Source of the DNA: Methylobacterium sp. E-005
Lineage (GTDB): Bacteria; Pseudomonadota; Alphaproteobacteria; Rhizobiales; Beijerinckiaceae
Reading direction: 5' to 3'
DNA: 58,780 nt
NCBI RefSeq assembly: GCF_022829725.1
Contig: NZ_JAKSYG010000229.1
Location: 1-58,780, forward strand
Below, piece by piece: positions 8,034 to 17,792 of the stretch. Within the stretch, counting starts at the first letter, position 1, and each line of letters opens with the position of its first letter. Both the position numbers and the translations under genes were made by a program. Under the pieces are notes generated by a model. The model had not been told where the DNA came from. It ran no database searches and saw only the letters and a program-made list of their open reading frames with translations.

Positions 8034-8223
8034 GTCGGCCTCTGGATAATTGGAGGCTCGTCACGCGGCGGCACTTCGGGGTCAATCGGTCGGGTGCGAG
8101 TCCGCGCGTATCAACCGCATGTTCCTTAGCGAGGGTTCAGCCAGGGTGTCCTGGCCCGCAACCGCGGGCAAGGGGAGGACACGCGGATCCACAACGCGTC
8201 GGCCCCGCAAGGCCGTAGGCCGT

Positions 8224-8549
8224 TCATGCCGCCATCACTACGGGCACCTCGTCGACCCGAGTGGTGCACCGCGGCGAGCGCATGTCGAACTCAGTCGACC
8301 ATTCCCCCTTCGGGGCGAACCCGTCGCCGCCCGGGACGACAGCCCCGCGCCCGAACCGGCAGTTGCAGGCGTCGAGGGCGCCCATCAGTGCCACCCCGTG
8401 CTCCCGGTCGAGTTGCGCTAGGCCCGGTAAGGCGCGCGCCAAGGCCGCCAGCGGTACGAGATCGTTCGTGATCACCCCGTCTTGGAATACCGGTCGCCGT
8501 CCCACCAGGTCTTTCGGAAGTCATGCAAACTGGTAAAGGTGTCCACGTG
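8224..8549 (-). pseudogene. umuC: umuC fragment (DUF4113 end of a Y-family polymerase), frameshifted
   Basis: The minus strand encodes the C-terminal DUF4113 region of UmuC: NDLVPLAALARALPGL, then MGALDACNCRFGRGAVVP, then EFDMRSPRCTTRVDELPVV-like residues (here DEVPVVMA). Just upstream the homology continues in another frame as WWDGDRYSKTG followed by a stop. The expected reading is YSK-x-GV followed by DLVP, so a single base is missing from the G-run near 8480. The catalytic palm and fingers of the polymerase are absent. This is a relic of an error-prone polymerase V subunit, not a working gene. Confidence 0.8.
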
Positions 8550-8671
8550 CCGGACCCGAATGCCCGGACACGATGGTAGTGTCCCATTGCTGTCATAAAC
8601 ATTCGTCGCTGGGGATCGTGTACTGGTCGCACAGCCTATACGCCCGCAACCAGCCCGTGCGTTGGTGACCG

Positions 8672-10423
8672 TTACGCAACCATCGTAGTCGGCCGGATCG
8701 GCGACAAGGCGGGATGCTCGATGGACCGGGCGAGTTCCAGGCCTACTGCTCTGGGAGAAGTCCACGCGACCGTCGCTTCGATGCGACGGCCTCCCGGCCA
8801 CTCAAGCACAACGCTCTCGCCTACGGTCAAACCGCCATCGAGTGCGATGCAGGCGCCGTGCTCAGAAACATCGAGGGTGCGGACCTCGCACCGCCGTCCG
8901 CGGATCACGGCTGTGACGGTCTCGTCCACGCGGACGCGGAGCGCCGTCCGTCTCTCGGTCAGGTCCGCGGCGACGTCAGCCGCGAATGCCGCCACGGACC
9001 GGGTGAGCGAGCTTGCGACATCTTCCAACGTTCGCGAGGCGGCGAGCGCGTGATCGGCGTGTGTCCGGGTCTGGCGCGTCGCTTCGGTCACCTCGACGGC
9101 GCTTGCTCGGGTCTGGGCGCTGTCACGGGCCACGCGCGTGATCGTATGGGAGACCTCCGCGGTCGCCGCTTGCTGCTGGCGGACGGCGACGGCGATGGCC
9201 TGGGCCAGTTCCTCGATTTCGCCGACACCGTTGGCGATGGTTTGCACGGAGCCAACCGTCTGGCCGGCCGCGCCCTGGATCGCGCCAATCTGCTCCACGA
9301 TCTCGTCTGCGGCGCGCCCCGTCTGCCCGGCGAGCGCCTTGACCTCGGCCGCGACCACGGCGAACCCCTTGCCGGCCTCGCCTGCCCGCGCCGCCTCTAT
9401 GGTCGCATTGAGCGCGAGCAAGTTCGTCTGACCGGCGACCGCCTTGATCAAGCCCACCACGGTGCCGATGCGGTCGGCGATAACCGCCAGCCCTTCGACC
9501 TCGCGACGCGACACCCGGGCCGCCTCGCCCATGCTGCCGACACGCAGGAGTGCCTGGTCTGCGCTCGCGGCTATCTCGTTCATCGAAGCCGTCAGTTCCT
9601 CCGCACCGGTCGAGATGGCGATGACCGCGTCCGTCGTGCTCGACGCCGACGCCTGCGCCAAGCCGGCTTGGCGCAGGGAGTCCGCGGAGACGCCGCTGAG
9701 CACCCGCGCGGTCCGCGCCATGCCCGCCGCCTCTTCCTGGACGCTTCGCTCGATGCGGCCCAGCACGGTGCGGAACCGCGCGACGGTCTCCGCGAGCGAC
9801 TGCTGCCGGAACACCTCCAGTCCTCGTTCCTGCTGTGCCGTCTGCTCGACATGGCGTTGAACCGCCGCGCTCTCGTGCGCCTGCCTGGTCGCCTGTTCCG
9901 ATGCCGCGAGGGCGACCGTGAGCTGTCGTGCCGCCAGCATGAGGACGCCGGCTTCCACGAGAACGACCGCGGCATGCAACACGACGCGGGAGAACTCGGC
10001 TCCGTTCGGGAACACGGCCATGGGGTAGGCCACGTTCAATGCGAGATGATGGGTTGCGATCACTGCCGACGCGACGAGGACCGATGACCAGCACGCCCAG
10101 CCGACCGTGATGGCGAGGGCGGCGAAGAACAACATGTGCATGTCGATCTGCACGTGCGTACCCGCGACCGCGAACACCATCAGGCCCACGAGCGCCATCA
10201 GCACGGACGAGGTGAGGTGACGCGTCAGGAGGGCAGCCGGATGGAATTGGGCGGCGGTGAAGGAGGCTACGACCATGATGCCGGCGACCAGGGCGACGCC
10301 GGATGGCGCCGAGTCGAGCGTCCATGCCGTCGTGACGACGATTGCGGCCAGGCAGACCAGGGTCGTCAGCATGACCGGCTGGAAGGCGCGGCGAAGCCTG
10401 TGTAGGCGATCTTCCGGGATCAT
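8672..10423 (-). CDS. methyl-accepting chemotaxis protein with C-terminal PilZ domain
   Basis: A 583-aa receptor. The N-terminal about 190 residues contain about six hydrophobic segments, with no large periplasmic loop, so it senses within the membrane or from the cytoplasm. The MCP signalling hairpin has the conserved tip (GQTNLLALNATIEAARAGE). From about residue 490 a PilZ domain follows: RRTALRVR, then LDVSEHGACI, the two halves of the c-di-GMP-binding signature. ATG 10423 overlaps the stop of the upstream gene in an ATGA, which sets the start; a TTG at 10474 is less likely. It should link c-di-GMP level to chemotaxis signalling. Confidence 0.92.
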   Translation of the reverse strand: MIPEDRLHRLRRAFQPVMLTTLVCLAAIVVTTAWTLDSAPSGVALVAGIMVVASFTAAQFHPAALLTRHLTSSVLMALVGLMVFAVAGTHVQIDMHMLFFAALAITVGWACWSSVLVASAVIATHHLALNVAYPMAVFPNGAEFSRVVLHAAVVLVEAGVLMLAARQLTVALAASEQATRQAHESAAVQRHVEQTAQQERGLEVFRQQSLAETVARFRTVLGRIERSVQEEAAGMARTARVLSGVSADSLRQAGLAQASASSTTDAVIAISTGAEELTASMNEIAASADQALLRVGSMGEAARVSRREVEGLAVIADRIGTVVGLIKAVAGQTNLLALNATIEAARAGEAGKGFAVVAAEVKALAGQTGRAADEIVEQIGAIQGAAGQTVGSVQTIANGVGEIEELAQAIAVAVRQQQAATAEVSHTITRVARDSAQTRASAVEVTEATRQTRTHADHALAASRTLEDVASSLTRSVAAFAADVAADLTERRTALRVRVDETVTAVIRGRRCEVRTLDVSEHGACIALDGGLTVGESVVLEWPGGRRIEATVAWTSPRAVGLELARSIEHPALSPIRPTTMVA

Positions 10424-10797
10424 GGGCGTCGTTCGGTCCGGAATGAGGGGGAGAGGGTGCCCCGAGGAAGGCAACCAATGAGTGGAGCGGCGGCTAGGAC
10501 GAGCGTCGCGCCGTTACGGTAGAGATCGGCTACGAGGTCACGCGATGCATCGGGGACGGTCACGAAGTGACCCTGCGGCGAGGCGGTCAGTATCCTGGCG
10601 TTCGACCCTAGGATCGGACGCGGGATTGCGGCGTCCGGTCGGAGCGTCAGCACGATGACCGTTTCACCGGGGCGTGGCGCCAGCGCGAGGGCGACCGGGG
10701 CTATGCCGCAAGACAGGACGAGAAGTACGGCGGTCGCGACCGTCGCTAGTACGGCTCCGCGGTCACGCCGGACGAGAGGCTGTCGTTGTATTTCCAT
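10420..10797 (-). CDS. small membrane-anchored hypothetical protein
   Basis: A 125-aa protein with an N-terminal membrane segment (AVLATVATAVLLVLSCGIAPV), a short periplasmic-type region and a second hydrophobic patch (ATLVLAAAPLIGCL). No family is recognised. It is coupled to the MCP-PilZ gene by a 4-base ATGA overlap, so it is probably an accessory subunit or sensor partner of that receptor. Confidence 0.7.
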   Translation of the reverse strand: MEIQRQPLVRRDRGAVLATVATAVLLVLSCGIAPVALALAPRPGETVIVLTLRPDAAIPRPILGSNARILTASPQGHFVTVPDASRDLVADLYRNGATLVLAAAPLIGCLPRGTLSPSFRTERRP

Positions 10798-11143
10798 CCC
10801 TGGCCTGAACCTTACGGCATGTGTGTTCCGCAGCCATGTTTAGTCTCCCGAAATGCAGAAACCCTATTAAAGATTTCTGAAACACCGCGTGAAACGCCTC
10901 GCCTTACGTATGCGACTTTGATCAATAGCCTGCGGCATGACGTCTAGCGACCTTTCACAGGTCGGAAGGGTATCCCGTCCTGGAAGAGGGTTTGGCCGGG
11001 CGGGACTTCTCGACCAGGAAAAGCGTTCGCCCTCGTCCCCTTCACCACACAGCGAGCTGCCTTGCAGGACGACGCCGTTTGCATCCGCTCCTGTCGGGGC
11101 TCGTCGCAGACGAGGAACGACGCCGCCCACGGGCGAGCCACGC
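10798..11143. other. intergenic, 346 bases
   Basis: It lies between the end of the tripartite kinase gene and the start of the 125-aa/MCP-PilZ unit, both on the minus strand. The part near 10805-10935 is more AT-rich than its surroundings and probably holds the promoter of the 125-aa gene. I see no convincing small gene or RNA. Confidence 0.4.
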
Positions 11144-14100
11144 CTATGCGGCGTCCGCGGTACGTAGGGTGGTGATCTCACGGAGCGTTCGGTCCCGCAG
11201 GTTCCCCAGGGTCGGCAGCATCGAGGCGTAGTCGGTACCCGCGGTGCAAGCCTTCTCGATATCCCGACAGACTCCTGCCAGTTCGAGGAAACCCAGTGCT
11301 CCCGCTGCCGAGACCATCGCGTGCGCATCGTAGGCCAGTTGCACGGGGTCGGTATCGGTCTTGTCCGGGAAACGCTGCGTGAGTTCCTCCGCCAGCATCG
11401 CAAGCATCCGATGGAACCGCTCCTGACCGACCATCGCAGTCAGTTCGAGCTGGATTGCGGGGTCGATTGTGGGTGGCACGGTCTCCGCGGTGGTGTCGAC
11501 GATCGTCAACCGGTCGATGACGTCGAGTAACCGGTCCACCTGGAACGGCTTGCCGACGTGGTCATTCATGCCGGCCGCGAGGAAGGAAGCGACCTGTTCG
11601 GACAGAACGTTGGCGGTCATCGCGACTATCGGTATGCGCGACGAGCCACCCTCCGACGCCCGTATCTGGCGCGTGGCGGCGATACCGTCGAGCACTGGCA
11701 TCTGCACGTCCATGAGCACGAGGTCGTAGGGCCTCGTCCGGACCGCCGCCACCGCAGCGGCACCGTCCCCCACCATATCGACGACATGTCCGGCCCGGGT
11801 CAGGATCTCGTACGCGAGTTCGCGGTTCAATTCGACGTCGTCGGCAAGTAGCAGATGCCGTGGGACGCGCCCGGTCGTTAGGCCATCGGGTTCCCGCTCC
11901 GCGACCTCCCGCGGCGCGGGCGGAAGCGCGACCTCGAACCAGAACGTCGAGCCCATCCCGGCTTCGCTCTCGAAACCGATGGTTCCGCCCATCGCCTCCA
12001 CCAGCGCCTTGCAGATGGCCAGGCCGAGGCCCGTCCCCCCGAAATCGCGGCTTATCGATCCGTCCGCTTGGGAGAACTTCCGGAACAGCCTGTCCCTCCG
12101 GGAGGCGGGGACGCCCACGCCGGTGTCGTCAACGCGGAAGAGCAATTGCACCCGTCCATCCGTGACGCCGACCGCACGGACCCCCAGGTCCACCCTACCG
12201 GCATGGGTAAATTTGCATGCGTTGCCGAGCAAATTGAGCAGGATTTGCGTCAATCTGTCCGGGTCCCCGAGCAGGTGACCCGGCAGGCCTTCCGCGAATG
12301 ATAAGGTAAGGGCCAATCCCTTGGCCTCGGCCGGCCCGCGGACCATCTCCGACGCATTGTCGACCAAGTCGCGCAACGCGAAGGGGCGTGGCGTGATCTC
12401 GACCTGACCTGCCTCGATCTTCGAGAAGTTCAGGATGTCGTCCACCACCGTCAGCAAGGCGGCCCCGGCCGCCCGGATGCGCTCGGCGTGGAGACGGGCC
12501 CGCGGCGGCACGCCGGGCTCGCCGAGCAGGAGGTCACCGTAGCCGATCACGCTGTTAAGCGGCGTCCGGATCTCGTGGCTCATAGCGGCCAGGAATTCAC
12601 CCTTCGCCTCGCTCGCGCGCTCCGCCCCCTCCCGGGCGGCGACCAGGGCGGCCTCGCCGGCCTTGCGTGCCTCGACGTTCCGCACCGACGAGACGAAACC
12701 GGTCGTCACCCCGGACGGGTCCTGAAGCCGCTTGAGCGAGGACTCGACCCAGACCCAGCGACCGTCCCTGTGCCGCAGCCTGTTGACAACGATGCCACCA
12801 TCCCGCGTACCGGCGAGCATGTCCGACAGGATTTGGTCGAGGCCGGCGGCATCCTCCGCATGGATCATCTGCCTGGGGGAGGAGCCAACGAGCTCGTGGG
12901 GTTCGTAGCCGAGAAGGTCGCGGCTGGCGGGCGAGACGTAAAGTCGCCGCCCGGACCGGTCCATGTGGGTGATCATGTCGGCCGCCGCCTCGGATACCAG
13001 CCGGAGGCGCGCCTCGCTGTCGCGCAGCGCCCGGTCGGCCTCGATGCGGCCCGTGACGTCCCGCCCGGAGACGACGACGGTCGGGTCCCCCCGGACGCGG
13101 CCTACCAGCCTGAAGACAGACTCGATCCAGACGTAGTGCCCGTCCCTGTGGCGCAGCCGATGGATGTAGGATGCCTGGGGACGATCCGGCGACAAGGCAC
13201 CGTACACGGCGGTGACCTCGGCCATCTCGTCGGGATGGATGAGATCCTCGGGAGCCAGCGCGGCGTACTCCTCCGGTCCCCATCCAAGGATCGACCTTAC
13301 GGCCGGGGACACGTAGGCCCGCTCACGTATCGACGGCTTGAGCACGATGAGGTCGTTCGTGTTCTCGGCTAGGAGGCGGTAGCGCTCCTCGCTCGCCCGT
13401 ATCCGGGCATCGGCCCCGCGTCGCCTTTCGAACTCACGCGCCAGTTGCAGCAGCGCCGCGACCAGCACGAGCGTGAGACCACCGGCCACGGAGGCCTGCA
13501 CCAGCGCCGAACGCCTCCACCCGGCGAGCGCGTCCTGGCGGGATAGCGCGGCGGCGACGTACAGGGGATAATCGTCGAGGAAGCCCAGGGCGACCACGCG
13601 CTCCACGCCGTCGGTCATGGCGGTCGTCCAGAACGGCTTGTCATCCCTGACCGGGACGTGCTGCCGGTAGTTCTCGCCGTCGGCGAAGCTCTTGCCGATC
13701 ACGGCGGGAAGTGGCGGGGAGCGCACAAGGAGCGTCCCGTCCGACCGCCACAGGCTGAGACCCGCCCCAGGGCCGTTGTCGATACCGGCGTAGACCGACT
13801 CGAACCTCTCGGGATCGACCGTCGCCTGGACGATGCCGGCGAAGCTCCCGTCCGGCCCGTCGATGCGACGTGCGACCGGGATCAGGACCTTGCCGCTGAG
13901 ACGGCCGGTGACCGGGTCGCCGATCAACAGCCCCCCGGTCGGTCGGTCGCGCAGCGCACGGAAGTAGTCTCGGTCATGGATGTCGAGGGTACGGGCGGGA
14001 AACGTCTGTCCCTCGACCGTTGCATGTCCGTCCCGGTCGACGATGACGATGTTGTACAGCCTCGACCTTTCGATCTGCTCGTGCAGTGCTGCGTGGATGG

Positions 14101-14347
14101 CCTCGGTCGACAAGCCACCGTCACGCCGTCCCAACAGGGGCGCCACGGCCCGGAGGTACGTGTCGATGATCTCGAAGGTGCGGGCGGCGTGTTGCTCTAT
14201 GGCGCGTGCGGTGTTCGCGGCACGTGTCCCCGCCTCGGCGAGTTCTCCCTCGTATTGACGGTGCAGGGTAACGCCGACGAAGGCGGGAATGCCCACGCCG
14301 AGCGCCAGCGCGACGATGCGTGCGATTGTTCCCGGTCCCGGTGTCAT
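11144..14347 (-). CDS. tripartite hybrid sensor kinase (Cache-PAS-PAS-HisKA-HATPase-REC-HPt)
   Basis: A 1067-aa membrane kinase. Membrane segments near residues 10-28 and 280-300 enclose a periplasmic double-Cache sensor (YFRALRDRPTGGLLIG). Two PAS domains follow (about 315-440 and 445-565; each ends in a PAC-like IESVFRL or VESSLKR block). HisKA has H591 (AMSHEIRTPLNSVIG). The ATPase has GGTGLGLAICKALVEAMGG. The receiver has D880 (LVLMDVQMPVLDG). The C-terminal HPt has H1009 (AHAMVSAAGALGF). A full internal His-Asp-His relay suggests output to a separate regulator. It lies 105 bases from a chemoreceptor gene on the same strand. Confidence 0.93.
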   Translation of the reverse strand: MTPGPGTIARIVALALGVGIPAFVGVTLHRQYEGELAEAGTRAANTARAIEQHAARTFEIIDTYLRAVAPLLGRRDGGLSTEAIHAALHEQIERSRLYNIVIVDRDGHATVEGQTFPARTLDIHDRDYFRALRDRPTGGLLIGDPVTGRLSGKVLIPVARRIDGPDGSFAGIVQATVDPERFESVYAGIDNGPGAGLSLWRSDGTLLVRSPPLPAVIGKSFADGENYRQHVPVRDDKPFWTTAMTDGVERVVALGFLDDYPLYVAAALSRQDALAGWRRSALVQASVAGGLTLVLVAALLQLAREFERRRGADARIRASEERYRLLAENTNDLIVLKPSIRERAYVSPAVRSILGWGPEEYAALAPEDLIHPDEMAEVTAVYGALSPDRPQASYIHRLRHRDGHYVWIESVFRLVGRVRGDPTVVVSGRDVTGRIEADRALRDSEARLRLVSEAAADMITHMDRSGRRLYVSPASRDLLGYEPHELVGSSPRQMIHAEDAAGLDQILSDMLAGTRDGGIVVNRLRHRDGRWVWVESSLKRLQDPSGVTTGFVSSVRNVEARKAGEAALVAAREGAERASEAKGEFLAAMSHEIRTPLNSVIGYGDLLLGEPGVPPRARLHAERIRAAGAALLTVVDDILNFSKIEAGQVEITPRPFALRDLVDNASEMVRGPAEAKGLALTLSFAEGLPGHLLGDPDRLTQILLNLLGNACKFTHAGRVDLGVRAVGVTDGRVQLLFRVDDTGVGVPASRRDRLFRKFSQADGSISRDFGGTGLGLAICKALVEAMGGTIGFESEAGMGSTFWFEVALPPAPREVAEREPDGLTTGRVPRHLLLADDVELNRELAYEILTRAGHVVDMVGDGAAAVAAVRTRPYDLVLMDVQMPVLDGIAATRQIRASEGGSSRIPIVAMTANVLSEQVASFLAAGMNDHVGKPFQVDRLLDVIDRLTIVDTTAETVPPTIDPAIQLELTAMVGQERFHRMLAMLAEELTQRFPDKTDTDPVQLAYDAHAMVSAAGALGFLELAGVCRDIEKACTAGTDYASMLPTLGNLRDRTLREITTLRTADAA

Positions 14348-14452
14348 CGGATGGTACCGGCGACGGCCGAGGGGTAGGCACCGGACGAGGGATCACATCC
14401 GGGTCGGGAGACCGATGGAATGCCCGGCGGGTACGCCATGCGAAGGAACATG

Positions 14453-16144
14453 TCAGGCCGCACGGACGGTCGCGAGGAAGCGTCCGACCTCGGCGGTCAG
14501 ATGCTCGGACTGGCGGGACAACTCCGAGGCCGCGCCCAAAACCTGGCTCGCCGCCACCCCCGTTTCCTCGGCGGCGCCAGCCACACCCGCGATGTTGCCG
14601 GTTACCTCTCCCGTACCCATCGCAGCCTGGCTCACGTTGCGCACGATCTCCTGTGTCGCCGCACCCTGTTGCTCGACCGCGGCGGCAATCGAGGTGGCGA
14701 CGCCGCTGATCTCGCGAATCCGCGCCGTGATGCCGGTAATCGACGCCACGGCCTCTCCCGTCGAGGACTGCACTTGGGCGATCTGCCCGGAGATCTCCCC
14801 CGTGGCCTTCGCGGTTTGCTCGGCCAAGGCCTTCACCTCGCTCGCGACGACTGCGAACCCCTTGCCGGCGGCACCGGCGCGCGCGGCCTCGATGGTGGCA
14901 TTCAAGGCCAGGAGGTTCGTTTGACCGGCGATGTTCGAGATGAGGCCGACGACGTCCCCGATACGGGATACGGCCGCGCTCAATTCCCTGACCAGCATGC
15001 CGGTCTGGTCCGCCTCGCCCACGGCAAGGCGCGCGAGCTCGGCCGAACCGCTGACCTGGCGACCGATCTCCTGGACGGAGGACCCCAACTGCTCGGCGGC
15101 GGCAGCCACGGTGTTGACGTTCGAGGCGGCTTCCTCGGCGGCAGCCGCCACCGTGGTCGACTGGTTGGCCGTCTCCGTCGCCGTGGCGGTCATCGACTGG
15201 GCCGTCGCCTGCAACTCGGTCGCCGAGGACGAGACCATGCTGATAATGCCACCGACGGCCCCCTCGAAGCCATCCGCCATCTGGCGCATGCCGGCCTTGC
15301 GCTGTTCCTCGGCGGCGTGCCTTGCCCGCGCGGTCTCCGCTTCCAGCGCTCGGGTGCGGATCAGGTTGTCCTTGAATACCTGCACGGCGGCGGCCATCGC
15401 GCCGACCTCGTCGGCACGCGACCGGTATGGAACCTCGATGCCTGCATCGCCATCGGCCAGCCTGGCCATCGTGAACGTCATCGATTGGATCGGACGCGAC
15501 ACCCGCAGCAGGCCCAGCGTGGCGGCGGCAACCGCGGCCACCAGCGCGAAGGCGACGGCGACGTAGACCGCGGTCGCGGCATCGTCGGCGGCGGCTACCA
15601 CGGCATCCGCATCCGCGTGGGCCCCTCGTTCGTTCATGGCGACATCGCGTGTCAGCGCTTGCCGAACATCGTTGTACAGGCCGATGTTCTCCGGCCGTCC
15701 CATCAACGCGAGCCCGTCGCCCGGTCGTCCTCCTTCGGCCAGGCGCAGCGCGTCCCGGCCGACCGCCTCGTAACGGTCCCAAGCCGTGGCGAACGCATCG
15801 TAGGAACCCCGTTCCTCGACGGATGAGATTATCGGCTCGTAGCCCTTTCGCGCTCGATTCAACGCGTCGAGCGCTTCCGTCATGTCGACGGCGTTCTTCG
15901 CGCGCTGCTCCGCGGTCCCGGCGAGGGACAGGGACCGGAGTTGCTTGATGCGAACCTCCGAGGCACTTGCGCGGATGTTGGTTACAGCGATGACGGAGGG
16001 CAGCCACTTCGTAGAAACCTCCGTCGCGGAGCGGCGGATGTTGGAGAGTTTCGCCAGCGATAGGCTTCCTTGGCCGACGCAGATCAGCGCGAGGAAGCCG
16101 AACGCGGCCGCCAGGGTGGTTCTCAGCGTGAGGTGCGGGTGCAT
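14453..16144 (-). CDS. methyl-accepting chemotaxis protein (HAMP, four-helix sensor)
   Basis: A 563-aa chemoreceptor. The N-terminal membrane segment (TTLAAAFGFLALICVG), a helical periplasmic domain of about 150 residues of the four-helix-bundle type, a second membrane segment (AVAFALVAAVAAATLGLL) and HAMP are followed by the signalling domain with GQTNLLALNATIEAARAGA. ATG 16144 is chosen over the longer open frame because membrane topology starts there. There is no C-terminal CheR-binding pentapeptide. Ligand unknown. Confidence 0.92.
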   Translation of the reverse strand: MHPHLTLRTTLAAAFGFLALICVGQGSLSLAKLSNIRRSATEVSTKWLPSVIAVTNIRASASEVRIKQLRSLSLAGTAEQRAKNAVDMTEALDALNRARKGYEPIISSVEERGSYDAFATAWDRYEAVGRDALRLAEGGRPGDGLALMGRPENIGLYNDVRQALTRDVAMNERGAHADADAVVAAADDAATAVYVAVAFALVAAVAAATLGLLRVSRPIQSMTFTMARLADGDAGIEVPYRSRADEVGAMAAAVQVFKDNLIRTRALEAETARARHAAEEQRKAGMRQMADGFEGAVGGIISMVSSSATELQATAQSMTATATETANQSTTVAAAAEEAASNVNTVAAAAEQLGSSVQEIGRQVSGSAELARLAVGEADQTGMLVRELSAAVSRIGDVVGLISNIAGQTNLLALNATIEAARAGAAGKGFAVVASEVKALAEQTAKATGEISGQIAQVQSSTGEAVASITGITARIREISGVATSIAAAVEQQGAATQEIVRNVSQAAMGTGEVTGNIAGVAGAAEETGVAASQVLGAASELSRQSEHLTAEVGRFLATVRAA

Positions 16145-16419
16145 GGGACCGGATCGGCGCGGGTGTACCTCGGCAGGGCGCCGCGCGCACGGCCGCCGGA
16201 TGGCTTCCGAAGCAGGCTGCAGTCCACGCATTACCAAATTAGACCAATTCCCCCTTTCGACGATCACGAAACCGTTTGTTCGGAGACTGGCGGCGTTAGG
16301 TGCAAACTCAGCACACGATACCTTCAGGTCGCCATGGCCGAGGCAACGCTACCTTCCGTGGTTCTCGACGACGAAAACTTATGGAAGCAATCGTTTGCCC
16401 GCGTCCATCGCCACGAGTT

Positions 16420-17658
16420 TCACGCCGCCGCGATGGCGGCGGCAGGGGCGGCCTCAACGATGTCGCGGGCAAGCGACACCGCGTTTCGCCCCGAGGCCTT
16501 CGCCGCGTAAAGCGCCTCGTCAGCCCGCTTGAGTGTCCGGGAGCCGGTCGCGGCGTTTCCGTCGGCCCTCGTGGCAGAAGCCCCGACGCTGACGGTTACG
16601 TGACGCCTGTCCGCGAAGCCGGGATGCTGGATGGCCTGCCATTCGACGGCTCGACGGATGGCTTCGCCGGCCACGAGGATGGCGTCCCCGTCGGCACCGG
16701 GCAGTAGGATGGCGAATTCCTCTCCACCCAGACGCGCGACCGTGCCATCCGTGACGCTCGGTTCCGCCGCGAGCGTACCGGCGACCGCACGCAGGCACTC
16801 GTCACCGGCGCTGTGCCCGGCGCTGTCGTTGAAGGCCTTGAAATGGTCGATGTCCACCATCAGCACGCCGAACCAAGCCCGATCCTGCGGCGCAGTCAGG
16901 GCGACCCGCTCCAACCGGGCATCGAACGCCCGTCTGTTCGCCAGTCCCGTGAGCGGATCCGTAGTCGCCAGACGCATGAGTTCGGCGTTCGCCCGGGCGA
17001 GGGCCCGGCCCTGCAGTGTCTCCCTCATCCCGTGCAGGAAGACCTCTCGATTGCCCCTTTCCCGCCCGAAGTTCATCGGCAGCGTGAGTACGATGACGAT
17101 GGCGTTGAAGCCCAGGGTGGCGAGGATCTCGACGAGGTCGCCGGGCGCGCTCACCATCACGGCGAATGCGAATGTCGCCGTGACGTTCGCGCCGGCGAGC
17201 ACGACCGCGTGCGAGAAACGCAGCGGCATGGCGGCGTTGACGAAGAAGGCCGCCATGCCCGCAGCCGACAGGTACAGTTCGGCGTAGCGCCCCCCGAGCA
17301 GCAGGCCGATCAGCGAGATGCTCACGAGTCCGCAAAGGACCGGGACACCCGCCAGTAGCCCCTGTTGCCAGGACGGGCGGTCCGACTTGAGCAGCAGCAT
17401 GCCGACCAACAGCGCGGGGGCGACGACGCCCAGCCTGACGGCGACCCCGAGGGGTAGCGCACCGTGCCAGGTGTCCAGCGCGATGGCCAGGATGTCGGCG
17501 CACAGGGCGAATGCCAGGAAATGCCGGAGTCTCGTCGTGCGGGCGCGCACGGTGGATCGGTCGAAGCGCGCCTCCAGGCCGGCATCCATCCGGAGACGAT
17601 GCCGCGGACGCAGCAGGGCCGCCTCGACCGTCTCCGCGCTCGGCAATTGCTCGATCAT
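16420..17658 (-). CDS. membrane-bound diguanylate cyclase (GGDEF)
   Basis: A 412-aa protein. About six membrane helices occupy residues 45-205, followed by a GGDEF domain with GGEEF at 311-315 and the preceding metal-binding DIDHFKAFND. All residues needed to condense two GTP into c-di-GMP are present. No RxxD inhibitory site is seen five residues before GGEEF, so product inhibition may be absent. It lies in a run of signalling genes that includes a PilZ receptor and an HD-GYP protein. Confidence 0.93.
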   Translation of the reverse strand: MIEQLPSAETVEAALLRPRHRLRMDAGLEARFDRSTVRARTTRLRHFLAFALCADILAIALDTWHGALPLGVAVRLGVVAPALLVGMLLLKSDRPSWQQGLLAGVPVLCGLVSISLIGLLLGGRYAELYLSAAGMAAFFVNAAMPLRFSHAVVLAGANVTATFAFAVMVSAPGDLVEILATLGFNAIVIVLTLPMNFGRERGNREVFLHGMRETLQGRALARANAELMRLATTDPLTGLANRRAFDARLERVALTAPQDRAWFGVLMVDIDHFKAFNDSAGHSAGDECLRAVAGTLAAEPSVTDGTVARLGGEEFAILLPGADGDAILVAGEAIRRAVEWQAIQHPGFADRRHVTVSVGASATRADGNAATGSRTLKRADEALYAAKASGRNAVSLARDIVEAAPAAAIAAA

Positions 17659-17792
17659 GCCCGACGGCCTTCGTTCTGCCGCTCCCGACTATCACGGGCG
17701 CGTTCAAGGATTATGAAACGAAGTCTTGTCGCGGCGCAGGTAAGACCCATAAAGATCGACATCGCTTACCGCGCCCCGCCGAACGGGATGCA

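Noticed and set aside
14121..16190. 689-codon minus-strand frame over the second chemoreceptor
   Set aside because: Out-of-frame shadow, Arg/Gly-rich, with none of the chemoreceptor motifs.
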